Below, piece after piece: positions 1-7,683 of a DNA stretch of 17,176 nt. Below the pieces are notes generated by a model. That model made no database searches, was not told where the DNA came from, and saw nothing but the letters and a program-made list of their open reading frames with translations. Source of the DNA: Syntrophomonas sp. UBA5314 (lineage in GTDB: Bacteria > Bacillota > Syntrophomonadia > Syntrophomonadales > Syntrophomonadaceae); the NCBI GenBank assembly GCA_002410325.1, contig DHRK01000041.1:1-17176 (forward strand), in the 5' to 3' direction. The translations under genes were made by a program, and so were the position numbers. The number at the start of each line of letters is the position of its first letter. Positions within the stretch are counted from its first letter, which is position 1.

Positions 1-1
1 A

Positions 2-100
2 TATGATGATCTTAAAAATTGTGGGGTATGCCGAGAATGTGGTGGTTATTACAAGCTGGATAATTTCAAGGCGCATGTCTGGCTGGCAATACTTATTTGA
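2..100 (+). CDS. Possible 3' end of an unidentified gene with a cysteine cluster
   Basis: One frame is open from the left edge for 32 codons and ends at TGA 98-100. The translation contains a tight cysteine group (NCGVCRECGGYY, Cys-x2-Cys-x2-Cys) like a metal-binding knuckle or zinc ribbon, followed by a short hydrophobic end. There is no start codon in the window, so it could be the C-terminus of a protein encoded further left. A 32-codon open frame can arise by chance, and another frame here (3-152) is also open. I do not recognise the protein and claim no function. Confidence 0.25.
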   Translation, partial: YDDLKNCGVCRECGGYYKLDNFKAHVWLAILI

Positions 101-144
101 CCTGAAAAGACCCGGCTGGGGGAAACTTTTAATAGAAGCTAATA

Positions 145-157
145 GTAGATAATCTAC
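145..157. promoter_or_regulatory. 13-bp dyad upstream of the gltB promoter
   Basis: GTAGAT-A-ATCTAC is a perfect inverted repeat with a one-base centre at 151, about 59 bp before the predicted gltB start of transcription. It contains a T-N11-A spacing of the LysR-regulator type (T146 to A158). LysR-type activators such as Bacillus GltC act from about -65 on glutamate synthase genes, so an activator site is a reasonable inference. No regulator gene is visible next to it. Short dyads also occur by chance. Confidence 0.35.
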
Positions 158-174
158 ATAGAGAAAAATAGTAT

Positions 175-203
175 TTGACGATAAACAATATATAGCCTAA
201 ACT
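175..203 (+). promoter_or_regulatory. Predicted sigma-A promoter of gltBD
   Basis: TTGACG (175-180), a 17-bp spacer and TAAACT (198-203) give a good -35 and an acceptable -10. Transcription would start near 210, leaving a leader of about 55 bases before the gltB ATG. The -10 lies inside the 19-bp dyad at 192-210. Confidence 0.65.
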
Positions 204-210
204 AGGCTAT
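192..210. promoter_or_regulatory. Perfect 19-bp dyad over the gltB -10, candidate operator
   Basis: ATAGCCTA-AAC-TAGGCTAT has two perfect 8-bp arms around three bases and covers the -10 hexamer and the predicted transcription start. That placement suits a repressor operator. It does not match the GlnR/TnrA (TGTnA-N7-TnACA) or CodY consensus. As RNA it would sit at the extreme 5' end, so a transcript-level role is less likely. Confidence 0.55.
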
Positions 211-265
211 TAACCACAACAATCATTTTCTACGATTCATTATCAATCCCAATGGGGGTGGCTTC

Positions 266-3200
266 ATGCACCATCATAATCTGCCAAAAAAACAGGGATT
301 ATATGATCCAGCCTTTGAACACGATGCCTGCGGTATGGGATTTGTGGTAAATATCAAAGGCGTAAAGTCTCATGACATTATCGATGAAGCGTTGACCGTG
401 CTTGAAAACCTCAACCACCGGGGGGCCAGTGGGGCTGATGAAAACACCGGCGACGGCGCGGGAATCCTGATTCAGATACCTCACGATTTCCTGCAAAGGG
501 AGTGTGAGGTTTTGGGGTTTAGCCTGCCGGAAAAAGGCAGCTACGGGGTGGGAATGATTTTTGCCCACAAATACGATGATTTCCGGGCCACTCAGATTGA
601 GACCTTTGAGGATCTCATTGAAGAAGAGGGCCAGAAGGTTCTGGGCTGGCGTGAAGTTCCCATAGACAAGACCAACGTCGGCGACAGCGCCAGGGCGGCT
701 ATGCCCAGGTTTATCCAGGTTTTTATCGAAAAGGATCCCTCCATTACAGATCCCATGGATTTTGAAAGAAAGCTCTATGTAATAAGAAAACGGGCGGAAC
801 GCGTCCTGGTGCCCATGGCTGAAGAAAAAGGCGGTACTTTTTATGTGGCCAGCCTTTCCTCGAAAACCATTGTTTACAAAGGCATGCTTACCGCGGAACA
901 GCTGCGCAGCTTCTATTTGGATCTGTCCGACCTGGACTGTGAATCGGCCTTGGCCATGGTCCATTCGAGGTTTTCCACCAACACCTTCCCCAGCTGGGAA
1001 AGGGCACACCCCAACCGCTACATCGTGCATAACGGAGAGATCAACACCATCAGAGGCAATGTCAACTGGATGAAGGCCCGTCAGAAGTGCATCGACTCGC
1101 CGCTCTTCGACGACATCGCCAAGGTGTATCCGGTCATTGATGAAACGGGCAGCGATTCATCAATGTTCGACAACAGCCTTGAGTTCCTGCACTTGACCGG
1201 CCGGTCGCTTCCCCATGCCATGATGATGATGATTCCCGAGTCCTGGGAGCACAATGATCTGATTTCTAAGGATAAGAAGGACTTTTACAACTTCAACAAC
1301 TTCCTGATGGAGCCCTGGGATGGACCAGCCGCCATGGCCTTTTCCGACGGCGCGGTGATAGGAGCGGTCCTGGACCGCAATGGACTGCGCCCCTCACGTT
1401 ATTACGTGACCAAAGACGACAAGGTCATCCTGGCTTCCGAGGTGGGTGTAGTTGATATAAAACCGGACAACGTCTCCTACAAGGGGCGTCTGGAACCGGG
1501 CAAAATGCTGTTGATCGACACCGAAGCCCAACGCATCATATCCGATGAAGAAATTAAGAAAAGTGCAGCGGCCATGTTCCCCTACGCGGAATGGCTGGAG
1601 AGGCATGTTGTTAGGCTCAGTGATATGCCCCTAATTGTTTCCAAAAAGGAAAAAGTGCGGGAGGATCTGGTCAGGCAGCAGAAGGCCTTCGGCTACACCT
1701 TTGAAGATATACAAAAGATCATTCAACCTATGGCCGCCGAAGGCATTGAACCCATCGGAGCTATGGGCATGGATTCCCCCCTGGCGGTTTTGTCCGAAAA
1801 GCCCCAGATGCTCTACCTGTACTTTAAGCAGATGTTTGCCCAGGTAACCAATCCTCCCAGTGATGGCATCAGGGAAGAGATCATCACTTCCAGCAGCATG
1901 CTGCTGGGGAATGCAGGCAATCTTCTGGATCCGGACAAAGCCAACACCACCAGTGTATTTTTAGAGCACCCCATTCTTACCAATGAACAGATAAACACCA
2001 TAAAGCATTTGAACAGCGGCCGCTTTAAGACTGCCACCGTTTCCATGCTGTACAAGGTAGAGGATGAGGCAAGGGGGATGAAGGGCGCCCTGGATCGTAT
2101 TTTCCGGGAAGCCGACAAAGCCATTGACGAAGGCGCCAATATCATCATCCTCTCCGACCGTGGGGTTGATCAAAAATATGCAGCGGTTCCCGCCCTGCTG
2201 GCCTCCTCGGGTCTTCACCATCACCTGATCCGCAGGGAAATAAGGACCGCCCTGGGCATCGTTTTAGAATCCGGGGAACCGCGGGAAGTGCACGACTTCT
2301 GCACCCTGATCGGCTACGGGGTAACAGCCATCAATCCTTATATCGCCTACGAGACCATTAAGGATCTCAGTGAAAAAGACCTTTTGAACGGTGTTGACTA
2401 CCAGCAAGCCAAAAAGAACTACATTAAGGCGGTGGTAAAAGGCGTTCAGAAGGTGGCGACAAAGATGGGTATTTCCACCCTGCGCAGCTACCACGGCGCC
2501 CAGATCTTTGAAGCCATCGGTTTGGAGAAGGATCTTATCGACCGCTACTTTACCATGACCCCGTCCCGGCTGGACGGCATCGGGCTGGAAGAAATCGCTG
2601 TGGAAAACCAGATGCGCCACGAAAGCGCCTTTGTTGAATCACCCTATCAAGACACCCTCGAACCGGGCGGAACCTTCCAGTGCAAGGATGACGGAGAAAT
2701 CCATCTCTATAATCCGGAAACCATCTACCTGCTGCAGCGTGCCTGCCGGGAGGGCAATTACATTCTATATCACGAATACTCCAAGAAGATAAACGATGAA
2801 AAGATATACAGCTTAAGAAACCTTTTGGATTTCAATTACGCCACCGGTGAAACCATCCCCATCGAAGAGGTGGAGCCGGTCGAAGCCATTGTCAAAAGAT
2901 TCAAGACCGGGGCTATGTCTTTTGGCTCCATAAGTAAAGAAGCCCATGAATGCCTGGCTATCGCCATGAACCGGCTGGGGGGCAAAAGCAACAGTGGTGA
3001 AGGCGGCGAGGATGCGGAAAGATTTAAACCCCTGGAAAACGGGGACTCGAAAAACAGCGCCATCAAGCAGGTTGCTTCGGGGCGCTTTGGGGTGACCAGC
3101 AACTACCTGGTCAATGCCAAAGAAATTCAGATAAAGATGGCCCAGGGCGCCAAGCCCGGTGAAGGCGGGCAGCTTCCCGGGGGCAAGGTCTTCCCGGAAA

Positions 3201-4765
3201 TTGCTCGGGTGAGGCATTCCACGGCTGGAGTGGGCTTGATTTCTCCTCCGCCCCATCATGACATCTATTCCATCGAGGACCTGGGCGAATTGATTCATGA
3301 CCTCAAAAATGCTAATCGCGAGGCCAATATCAATGTCAAGCTGGTCTCCGAAGTGGGAGTGGGAACCATTGCCGCTGGGGTGGCCAAGGGAAAGGCTGAT
3401 GTTATCCTTATCAGTGGTTACGAAGGCGGAACCGGGGCATCGCCCCGGACCAGCATAAAAAACGCCGGGCTGCCCTGGGAACTGGGATTGTCTGAGACCC
3501 ACCAGACCCTGGTATTGAACAAACTGCGTGATCGGGTAGTCCTGGAAACAGACGGCAAGCTATTGACCGGCCGGGATGTGGTCATCGCAGCTATGCTGGG
3601 AGCTGAGGAATTCGGCTTCGCCACTACCCCGCTTATCGCTCTGGGATGCGTTATGATGAGGGTATGCAACCTCAATACCTGCCCGGTAGGGATAGCCACT
3701 CAGGACGAAAACTTGAGGAAAAACTTTGCTGGGAAGCCGGAGCACGTGGAAAACTTCATGTGCTTTGTAGCCCGGGAGATGCGTGAAATAATGGCCCGGC
3801 TCGGTTTTAGAACCGTCAATGAAATGGTCGGCCGCACCGACCGGCTGCTGCAAAAGGAGCACATAAAGCACTGGAAGGCTTCTCATCTGGATCTATCCCG
3901 GATTTTGTTCCAGCCCTATGCCGGGGCGGCCATCGGCCGATTCAAGTCCGTTGAGCAGAATCACAACCTGGATAAGTCCCTGGATATGCGAAAGCTCCTG
4001 CGCATGTGCAAACCGGCCCTGGAGCAAAAAAAATCCATCCGAGCCAAGTTGAAGATCAACAATGTCGACCGGGTGGTGGGAACCCTGACCGGCAGCGAGA
4101 TCTCCCGGCGCTACGGCCAGGAGGGATTGCCCGAGGATACCATCAAACTGAGCTTCGTCGGCTCCGCCGGGCAGAGCTTTGGAGCCTTTGTCCCCCGGGG
4201 CATGAGCCTGGAGCTGGAGGGCGACGCCAATGATTATATCGGCAAAGGGCTTTCCGGCGGAAAGATTATAGTATATCCTCCCCAAACGGAGGGCTTCGCG
4301 GCCGAGAAAAATATCATTATCGGAAATGTGGCTTTCTATGGAGCAACTTCTGGAGAAGCCTATATCAATGGCATTGCCGGGGAAAGGTTCTGTGTGAGAA
4401 ACAGCGGCGCCAACGCGGTGGTAGAAGGCGTGGGTGACCATGGCTGCGAATACATGACCGGCGGCAAAGTAGTAATATTAGGCCCCACCGGCCGAAATTT
4501 CGCAGCCGGTATGTCGGGCGGCATAGCCTACATTCTCGATTTTGACGATATATACTGCAATAAATCCATGGTAGCTCTGAAAGCCATCGGTTCACAGGAA
4601 GAACTGGACGAAGTCAGGACGATGATCGAAAAGCACGTTCAGTACACGGGCAGCCTGGTCGGTGCAAAAATACTTGGTGATTGGGATGCTTACGCACCCC
4701 GGTTTACCAAAGTTATACCGGTCGACTATCAGCGCATGCTGGATAGCATAGCCAGGGCTCACTAG
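266..4765 (+). CDS. gltB: Glutamate synthase (NADPH) large subunit, ended early by an in-frame TAG
   Basis: Large (alpha) subunit of bacterial glutamate synthase, which takes the amide of glutamine, channels ammonia and makes glutamate from 2-oxoglutarate in the cytoplasm. The first residues precede Cys22 (HDACGMGF), the Ntn nucleophile expected to be exposed by propeptide removal. The glutaminase domain runs to about 430, the central domain from about 470 to 760, and the FMN synthase domain from about 820 to 1190. The 3Fe-4S ligands are Cys1128, Cys1134 and Cys1139 in CVMMRVCNLNTC. A GXGXG beta-helix follows near 1260-1460. The ATG has a GGGGGTGG ribosome site at 254-261. The protein is 1499 residues; family members usually carry about 25 more. 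The missing tail is encoded directly after the TAG (see 4763-4846). The core enzyme is intact, so partial or full activity is possible. gltD follows and both are probably co-transcribed. Confidence 0.97.
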   Translation: MHHHNLPKKQGLYDPAFEHDACGMGFVVNIKGVKSHDIIDEALTVLENLNHRGASGADENTGDGAGILIQIPHDFLQRECEVLGFSLPEKGSYGVGMIFAHKYDDFRATQIETFEDLIEEEGQKVLGWREVPIDKTNVGDSARAAMPRFIQVFIEKDPSITDPMDFERKLYVIRKRAERVLVPMAEEKGGTFYVASLSSKTIVYKGMLTAEQLRSFYLDLSDLDCESALAMVHSRFSTNTFPSWERAHPNRYIVHNGEINTIRGNVNWMKARQKCIDSPLFDDIAKVYPVIDETGSDSSMFDNSLEFLHLTGRSLPHAMMMMIPESWEHNDLISKDKKDFYNFNNFLMEPWDGPAAMAFSDGAVIGAVLDRNGLRPSRYYVTKDDKVILASEVGVVDIKPDNVSYKGRLEPGKMLLIDTEAQRIISDEEIKKSAAAMFPYAEWLERHVVRLSDMPLIVSKKEKVREDLVRQQKAFGYTFEDIQKIIQPMAAEGIEPIGAMGMDSPLAVLSEKPQMLYLYFKQMFAQVTNPPSDGIREEIITSSSMLLGNAGNLLDPDKANTTSVFLEHPILTNEQINTIKHLNSGRFKTATVSMLYKVEDEARGMKGALDRIFREADKAIDEGANIIILSDRGVDQKYAAVPALLASSGLHHHLIRREIRTALGIVLESGEPREVHDFCTLIGYGVTAINPYIAYETIKDLSEKDLLNGVDYQQAKKNYIKAVVKGVQKVATKMGISTLRSYHGAQIFEAIGLEKDLIDRYFTMTPSRLDGIGLEEIAVENQMRHESAFVESPYQDTLEPGGTFQCKDDGEIHLYNPETIYLLQRACREGNYILYHEYSKKINDEKIYSLRNLLDFNYATGETIPIEEVEPVEAIVKRFKTGAMSFGSISKEAHECLAIAMNRLGGKSNSGEGGEDAERFKPLENGDSKNSAIKQVASGRFGVTSNYLVNAKEIQIKMAQGAKPGEGGQLPGGKVFPEIARVRHSTAGVGLISPPPHHDIYSIEDLGELIHDLKNANREANINVKLVSEVGVGTIAAGVAKGKADVILISGYEGGTGASPRTSIKNAGLPWELGLSETHQTLVLNKLRDRVVLETDGKLLTGRDVVIAAMLGAEEFGFATTPLIALGCVMMRVCNLNTCPVGIATQDENLRKNFAGKPEHVENFMCFVAREMREIMARLGFRTVNEMVGRTDRLLQKEHIKHWKASHLDLSRILFQPYAGAAIGRFKSVEQNHNLDKSLDMRKLLRMCKPALEQKKSIRAKLKINNVDRVVGTLTGSEISRRYGQEGLPEDTIKLSFVGSAGQSFGAFVPRGMSLELEGDANDYIGKGLSGGKIIVYPPQTEGFAAEKNIIIGNVAFYGATSGEAYINGIAGERFCVRNSGANAVVEGVGDHGCEYMTGGKVVILGPTGRNFAAGMSGGIAYILDFDDIYCNKSMVALKAIGSQEELDEVRTMIEKHVQYTGSLVGAKILGDWDAYAPRFTKVIPVDYQRMLDSIARAH

Positions 4766-4846
4766 GCCGGACTCTCCGGCGAGGAAGCCCTTATGGCCGC
4801 GTTTGCAGAGAATAACAAAGACGCTTCTGGAACCACGGGACACTAA
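4763..4846 (+). other. gltB: Amber codon plus in-frame conserved GltB C-terminal tail
   Basis: After TAG (4763-4765) the gltB frame stays open for 26 codons to TAA (4844-4846). It encodes AGLSGEEALMAAFAENNKD and then a short GT-rich end. From my knowledge of GltB, proteins ending in DY-R-LdaI-A commonly continue with E/A-GLSEEEA-MAAFE-N, so the TAG appears to replace one tail codon, perhaps GAG, CAG or AAG. With the tail included the protein would be about 1526 residues. The TAA sits right before the gltD ribosome site, which is the usual tight spacing of the pair. Confidence 0.8.
4766..4780 (+). other. Stem-loop immediately after the gltB amber codon
   Basis: GCCGGA-CTC-TCCGGC has two perfect 6-bp arms with a three-base loop, starting on the base after TAG. 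No T-run follows, so it is not a terminator. It lies within the codons for the tail residues AGLSG, so the repeat may be incidental. It could also slow ribosomes or protect an RNA end between the two cistrons. Confidence 0.5.
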
Positions 4847-4861
4847 GGGGGGTGAATTAAC

Positions 4862-6343
4862 GTGGGAAAGATAAACGGATTTCTGGAATATGAGAGGAAA
4901 GACCCTGGAAAACGACCCCCTGAGGAAAGAATAAAAGACTGGCAAGAAATACGATTGCCCCAGGATCCTGAACAAGTTAGACTGCAGGGTGCGAGATGTA
5001 TGGACTGCGGAGTAGCCTTCTGCCAGAGTGGGGTGCTCTTAAATGGCGCCACCTCAGGATGTCCGCTGCACAACCTTATACCCGAATGGAATGAACTGGT
5101 GCACCGGGGCTTATGGAAGGAAGCCTACCAGAGACTGGTGAGGACCAATCCCTTCCCCGAATTCACCGCCCGGGTATGCCCGGCCCCCTGTGAAGGAGCC
5201 TGCACCGAGGGCTATATCATGGAGCCAGTGGCCATAAACAGCCTTGAATACGAGATCGTGGAGCGGGCCTTCGCCGAAGGCTGGGTGGCGGGCAAGAAGA
5301 GCCCGGATACCGGCCGGAAAGTGGCTATTGTGGGTTCGGGCCCGGCCGGGCTTTCCGCTGCTCATTACTTGAATCTGGCCGGCCATGACGTCACTATTTT
5401 TGAGAAGGACGACCGGGCAGGCGGCCTCTTGATGTACGGGATCCCCAATATAAAGCTGGAAAAAGGCGTCATCGAGCGGCGCCTGGATATCATGAAAGCT
5501 GCCGGAATCACTTTCCTGCTGAATGCCGAAGTGGGCAAAGACATCAGCCCCCAGGCGCTGGTAGAAAACTATGACGCGGTTCTGCTGTGCGCCGGGGCCG
5601 GCAAGGCCCGGGAGCTGGAGGTTGAGGGCCGGAATCTCAAAGGGGTTTACCAGGCCATGGATTTCTTGAAGTCCAATACAAAGAGCTTTTTGGATTCAAA
5701 TTTCGAGGATTATAAATGCATCAATGCCAAAGACCAGGATGTCATAGTTATCGGGGGCGGAGACACCGGAACCGATTGTGTGGCAACCGCTATAAGGCAC
5801 GGCTGCAAGAGTATATATCAATTTGAAATTATGCCCGAGCCGCCCGCCAAGAGGGTGGAAAAGGATAATCCCTGGCCGGAGTGGCCGCGTAAGCTCAAGG
5901 TGGACTACGGGCAGGAGGAAGCCATCAGCCGGTTTGGCAGCGACCCCCGGCGATACTGTATCTCCACCCGCAAGCTCACCGGGAACAAGAAAGGCAATGT
6001 CAAAGAAGTCCATACGGTTGACGTGGCCTGGATCAAGGACGGCCGGAGCAGGCTGGTTCCCCAGCCCATCTCGGACAGCGAAAAAGTATGGAAGGCCGAC
6101 CTGGTACTCCTGGCCCTCGGATTTGTGGGTCCTGAGGATGCTATAATGGAAGCTTTTAAACTGAACCGGGATCAGCGCAGCAATGTGAAGGCAGAATACG
6201 GAGTTTTCACCACCAATACAGAAAAAGTCTTTGCCGCGGGGGACATGCGGCGGGGCCAGAGCCTGGTAGTATGGGCCATCCAGGAAGGAAAGCTGGCGGC
6301 CCGGGAAATTGATAAATACCTGATGGGCAAAAGCGTGCTATAA
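4862..6343 (+). CDS. gltD: Glutamate synthase (NADPH) small subunit
   Basis: Small (beta) subunit that oxidises NADPH on FAD and passes electrons through two 4Fe-4S clusters to GltB. The N-terminal region holds the cluster cysteines: CMDCGVAFC (46, 49, 54), Cys67 in GCPLHNLIPEW, and the CPAPCEGAC group (106, 110, 114). The first dinucleotide fold, VAIVGSGPAGLSAA (about 154-167), binds FAD. The second, VIVIGGGDTGTDC (about 294-306), binds NADPH. The C-terminal AAGDMRRGQSLVVWA completes the FAD site. Length (493) and ending are normal. The GTG start is chosen for its AAGGGGGG ribosome site (4845-4852) and for the residues after it. It follows gltB by 96 bases, or by 15 if the interrupted gltB tail is counted. 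A terminator follows. Confidence 0.97.
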   Translation: MGKINGFLEYERKDPGKRPPEERIKDWQEIRLPQDPEQVRLQGARCMDCGVAFCQSGVLLNGATSGCPLHNLIPEWNELVHRGLWKEAYQRLVRTNPFPEFTARVCPAPCEGACTEGYIMEPVAINSLEYEIVERAFAEGWVAGKKSPDTGRKVAIVGSGPAGLSAAHYLNLAGHDVTIFEKDDRAGGLLMYGIPNIKLEKGVIERRLDIMKAAGITFLLNAEVGKDISPQALVENYDAVLLCAGAGKARELEVEGRNLKGVYQAMDFLKSNTKSFLDSNFEDYKCINAKDQDVIVIGGGDTGTDCVATAIRHGCKSIYQFEIMPEPPAKRVEKDNPWPEWPRKLKVDYGQEEAISRFGSDPRRYCISTRKLTGNKKGNVKEVHTVDVAWIKDGRSRLVPQPISDSEKVWKADLVLLALGFVGPEDAIMEAFKLNRDQRSNVKAEYGVFTTNTEKVFAAGDMRRGQSLVVWAIQEGKLAAREIDKYLMGKSVL

Positions 6344-6373
6344 TAAGCCGAGTCAGGCCCTATATTATAAGAG

Positions 6374-6406
6374 GCTGCTGATGAAAAAGATCAAGCAGCT
6401 TTTTTT
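6374..6406 (+). terminator. Rho-independent terminator of gltBD
   Basis: GCTGCT (6374-6379) pairs with AGCAGC (6394-6399), extended inward by GAT/ATC with one bulged A, and is followed by seven Ts (6400-6406). It starts 31 bases after the gltD stop and separates gltBD from the arginine operon. Confidence 0.9.
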
Positions 6407-6560
6407 GTGGGCCGGCTCTTCCTAAAACTGGTATATATGCATAAAACCTTTTCCCGAGCGGGGAGTAGGCATCTTGCCCGGGGCTTTAACGAGAACATTA
6501 TCTTTCCTGAAATAACCTTATTTTTAACGATAAAAAGCTGAAAAAAATTATGCCAAGTGG

Positions 6561-6589
6561 TTGTAAATTTATGCATTGGAATGTATAAT
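6561..6589 (+). promoter_or_regulatory. Predicted sigma-A promoter of the arginine operon
   Basis: TTGTAA (6561-6566), a 17-bp spacer and a consensus TATAAT (6584-6589). Transcription would start near 6596, giving a leader of about 28 bases. There is no room for an attenuator or T-box between this start and argC, so control is likely by protein binding at the promoter. Confidence 0.8.
6562..6575. promoter_or_regulatory. Candidate ARG box 1 (ArgR/AhrC operator)
   Basis: TGTAAATTTATGCA matches about 11 of 14 core positions of the ArgR/AhrC box (TGAAT-wwww-ATTCA). It covers the -35 of the arginine promoter. Confidence 0.65.
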
Positions 6590-6595
6590 TATTAG
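6582..6595. promoter_or_regulatory. Candidate ARG box 2 (ArgR/AhrC operator)
   Basis: TGTATAATTATTAG matches about 11 of 14 core positions of the ARG box and covers the -10. It starts 20 bp after box 1, so two 18-bp boxes would be separated by 2 bp. That is close to the tandem spacing known for ArgR operators, which bind a hexamer. Confidence 0.65.
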
Positions 6596-6623
6596 AGTTA
6601 TTTCCAAAGGAGGGCCCGTGGTC

Positions 6624-7661
6624 ATGTTTAAAGTAGGCATAATTGGCGACGGTTACACAGCGGCTGATCTGCTGCGGCTTATCGCCGGACACGGCGGCAT
6701 GGAAGCGGTCTGCGTTTTATCGACGGAAAATGTGGGCAGACGAATCGATCACATCTATCCGCAGCTCACCGGCTTTTGCTCCCTGGTCTGCGAGCAAAGC
6801 AGGGTGTCGGCTTTAAAAGGCCGATGCGATGCAGTGTTTCTGGCTCTGCCCCACGGCCTGTCAGTGGCTATGGTAAAAGAGATCCTGCCTATGGGGATAA
6901 AATGCGTAGATTTGGGAGCCGACTTCCGGCTCCGAGATACGGCGGTATATGAAGAATACTACGAGCTTAAGCACCAAGGGCAGGATATTCTGGCCGAAGC
7001 GGTATACGGACTGCCGGAGCTCTACCGCGATAAGATAAGAGAATCCAGAATCGTGGCCAATCCCGGCTGTTATCCGACCAGCGCCATCCTGCCCCTGGCT
7101 CCTTTATTAAAGGCCGGGCTGCTGGATAGCGAAGGGATCATAGTAGACTCCAAAAGCGGGGTCACCGGAGCCGGGCGGGAGCCCAAGAGCAGCAGCCATT
7201 TTTGCGAGGTCAACGAAGGGCTGCATGCCTACGGGGTGGGCACCCATCGCCACGCCCCGGAAATCGCCCAGGAGCTGAGCATAGCGGCCGGAAAGCCGGT
7301 GGAGATGTTTTTCACCCCCCACCTGGTCCCTATGAACCGGGGGATTTTGAGCACTATCTATGCCCGGCTGGCGCCTGGAGCAGAACCAGGGGACATACGC
7401 CAGGCCTTGGGAGCAAAGTATAATGAGGAGCCCTTTGTGCAGGTTCTGCCCCCCGGGGTTATGCCCCACACCAAGTGGGTCTACGGCAGCAACCAGGTCC
7501 ACATCGGGATCCATGTGGATGAAAAGCGGCGCATGGTCATCCTGGGCTCGGCCATCGATAATCTGACCCGGGGAGCTTCGGGAATGGCCCTGCAGAATAT
7601 GAATCTCATTCTGGGCCTGGATGAAACCCGGGGGCTTAACTTTCCCGGGGTGCATCCCTAA
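6624..7661 (+). CDS. argC: N-acetyl-gamma-glutamyl-phosphate reductase
   Basis: Third step of ornithine synthesis: NADPH-dependent reduction of N-acetylglutamyl phosphate to the semialdehyde. The N-terminus has the nucleotide fold (KVGIIGDGYTAADLLRL). Catalytic Cys149 lies in VANPGCYPTSAIL and the conserved His-Arg-His is at 208-210 (GVGTHRHAPEI). ALPHG and LGADFR motifs are present. With the ATG at 6624 the protein has 345 residues, usual for the family. The ribosome site AAAGGAGG (6606-6613) lies 10 bases before this ATG. A GTG at 6618 is in frame but only 4 bases from it, so it is less likely. A further in-frame ATG at 6576 lies inside the promoter and is rejected. It is the first gene of the operon; argJ starts 22 bases later. 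Confidence 0.95.
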   Translation: MFKVGIIGDGYTAADLLRLIAGHGGMEAVCVLSTENVGRRIDHIYPQLTGFCSLVCEQSRVSALKGRCDAVFLALPHGLSVAMVKEILPMGIKCVDLGADFRLRDTAVYEEYYELKHQGQDILAEAVYGLPELYRDKIRESRIVANPGCYPTSAILPLAPLLKAGLLDSEGIIVDSKSGVTGAGREPKSSSHFCEVNEGLHAYGVGTHRHAPEIAQELSIAAGKPVEMFFTPHLVPMNRGILSTIYARLAPGAEPGDIRQALGAKYNEEPFVQVLPPGVMPHTKWVYGSNQVHIGIHVDEKRRMVILGSAIDNLTRGASGMALQNMNLILGLDETRGLNFPGVHP

Positions 7662-7683
7662 AAAGCAGTAGGAGGATAAGCAA

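Noticed and set aside
266..277. MHHH at the GltB N-terminus as an engineered His tag
   Set aside because: Only three histidines, in a natural-looking context with native promoter and leader; GltB propeptides vary in sequence.
299..1030. Long reverse-strand open frames inside gltB, and similar ones (up to 532 codons) opposite nrdD
   Set aside because: They are antisense to unmistakable conserved genes, their translations look like codon-mirror products, and they have no domain or ribosome site support.
6424..6447. Possible third ARG box in the gltD-argC gap around TATATATGCAT
   Set aside because: Matches only about 8 of 14 positions and lies more than 100 bp from the promoter.
6391..6692. 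Short reverse-strand open frames in the gltD-argC gap
   Set aside because: They cross the terminator, promoter and argC start, have no convincing ribosome sites and match nothing recognisable.
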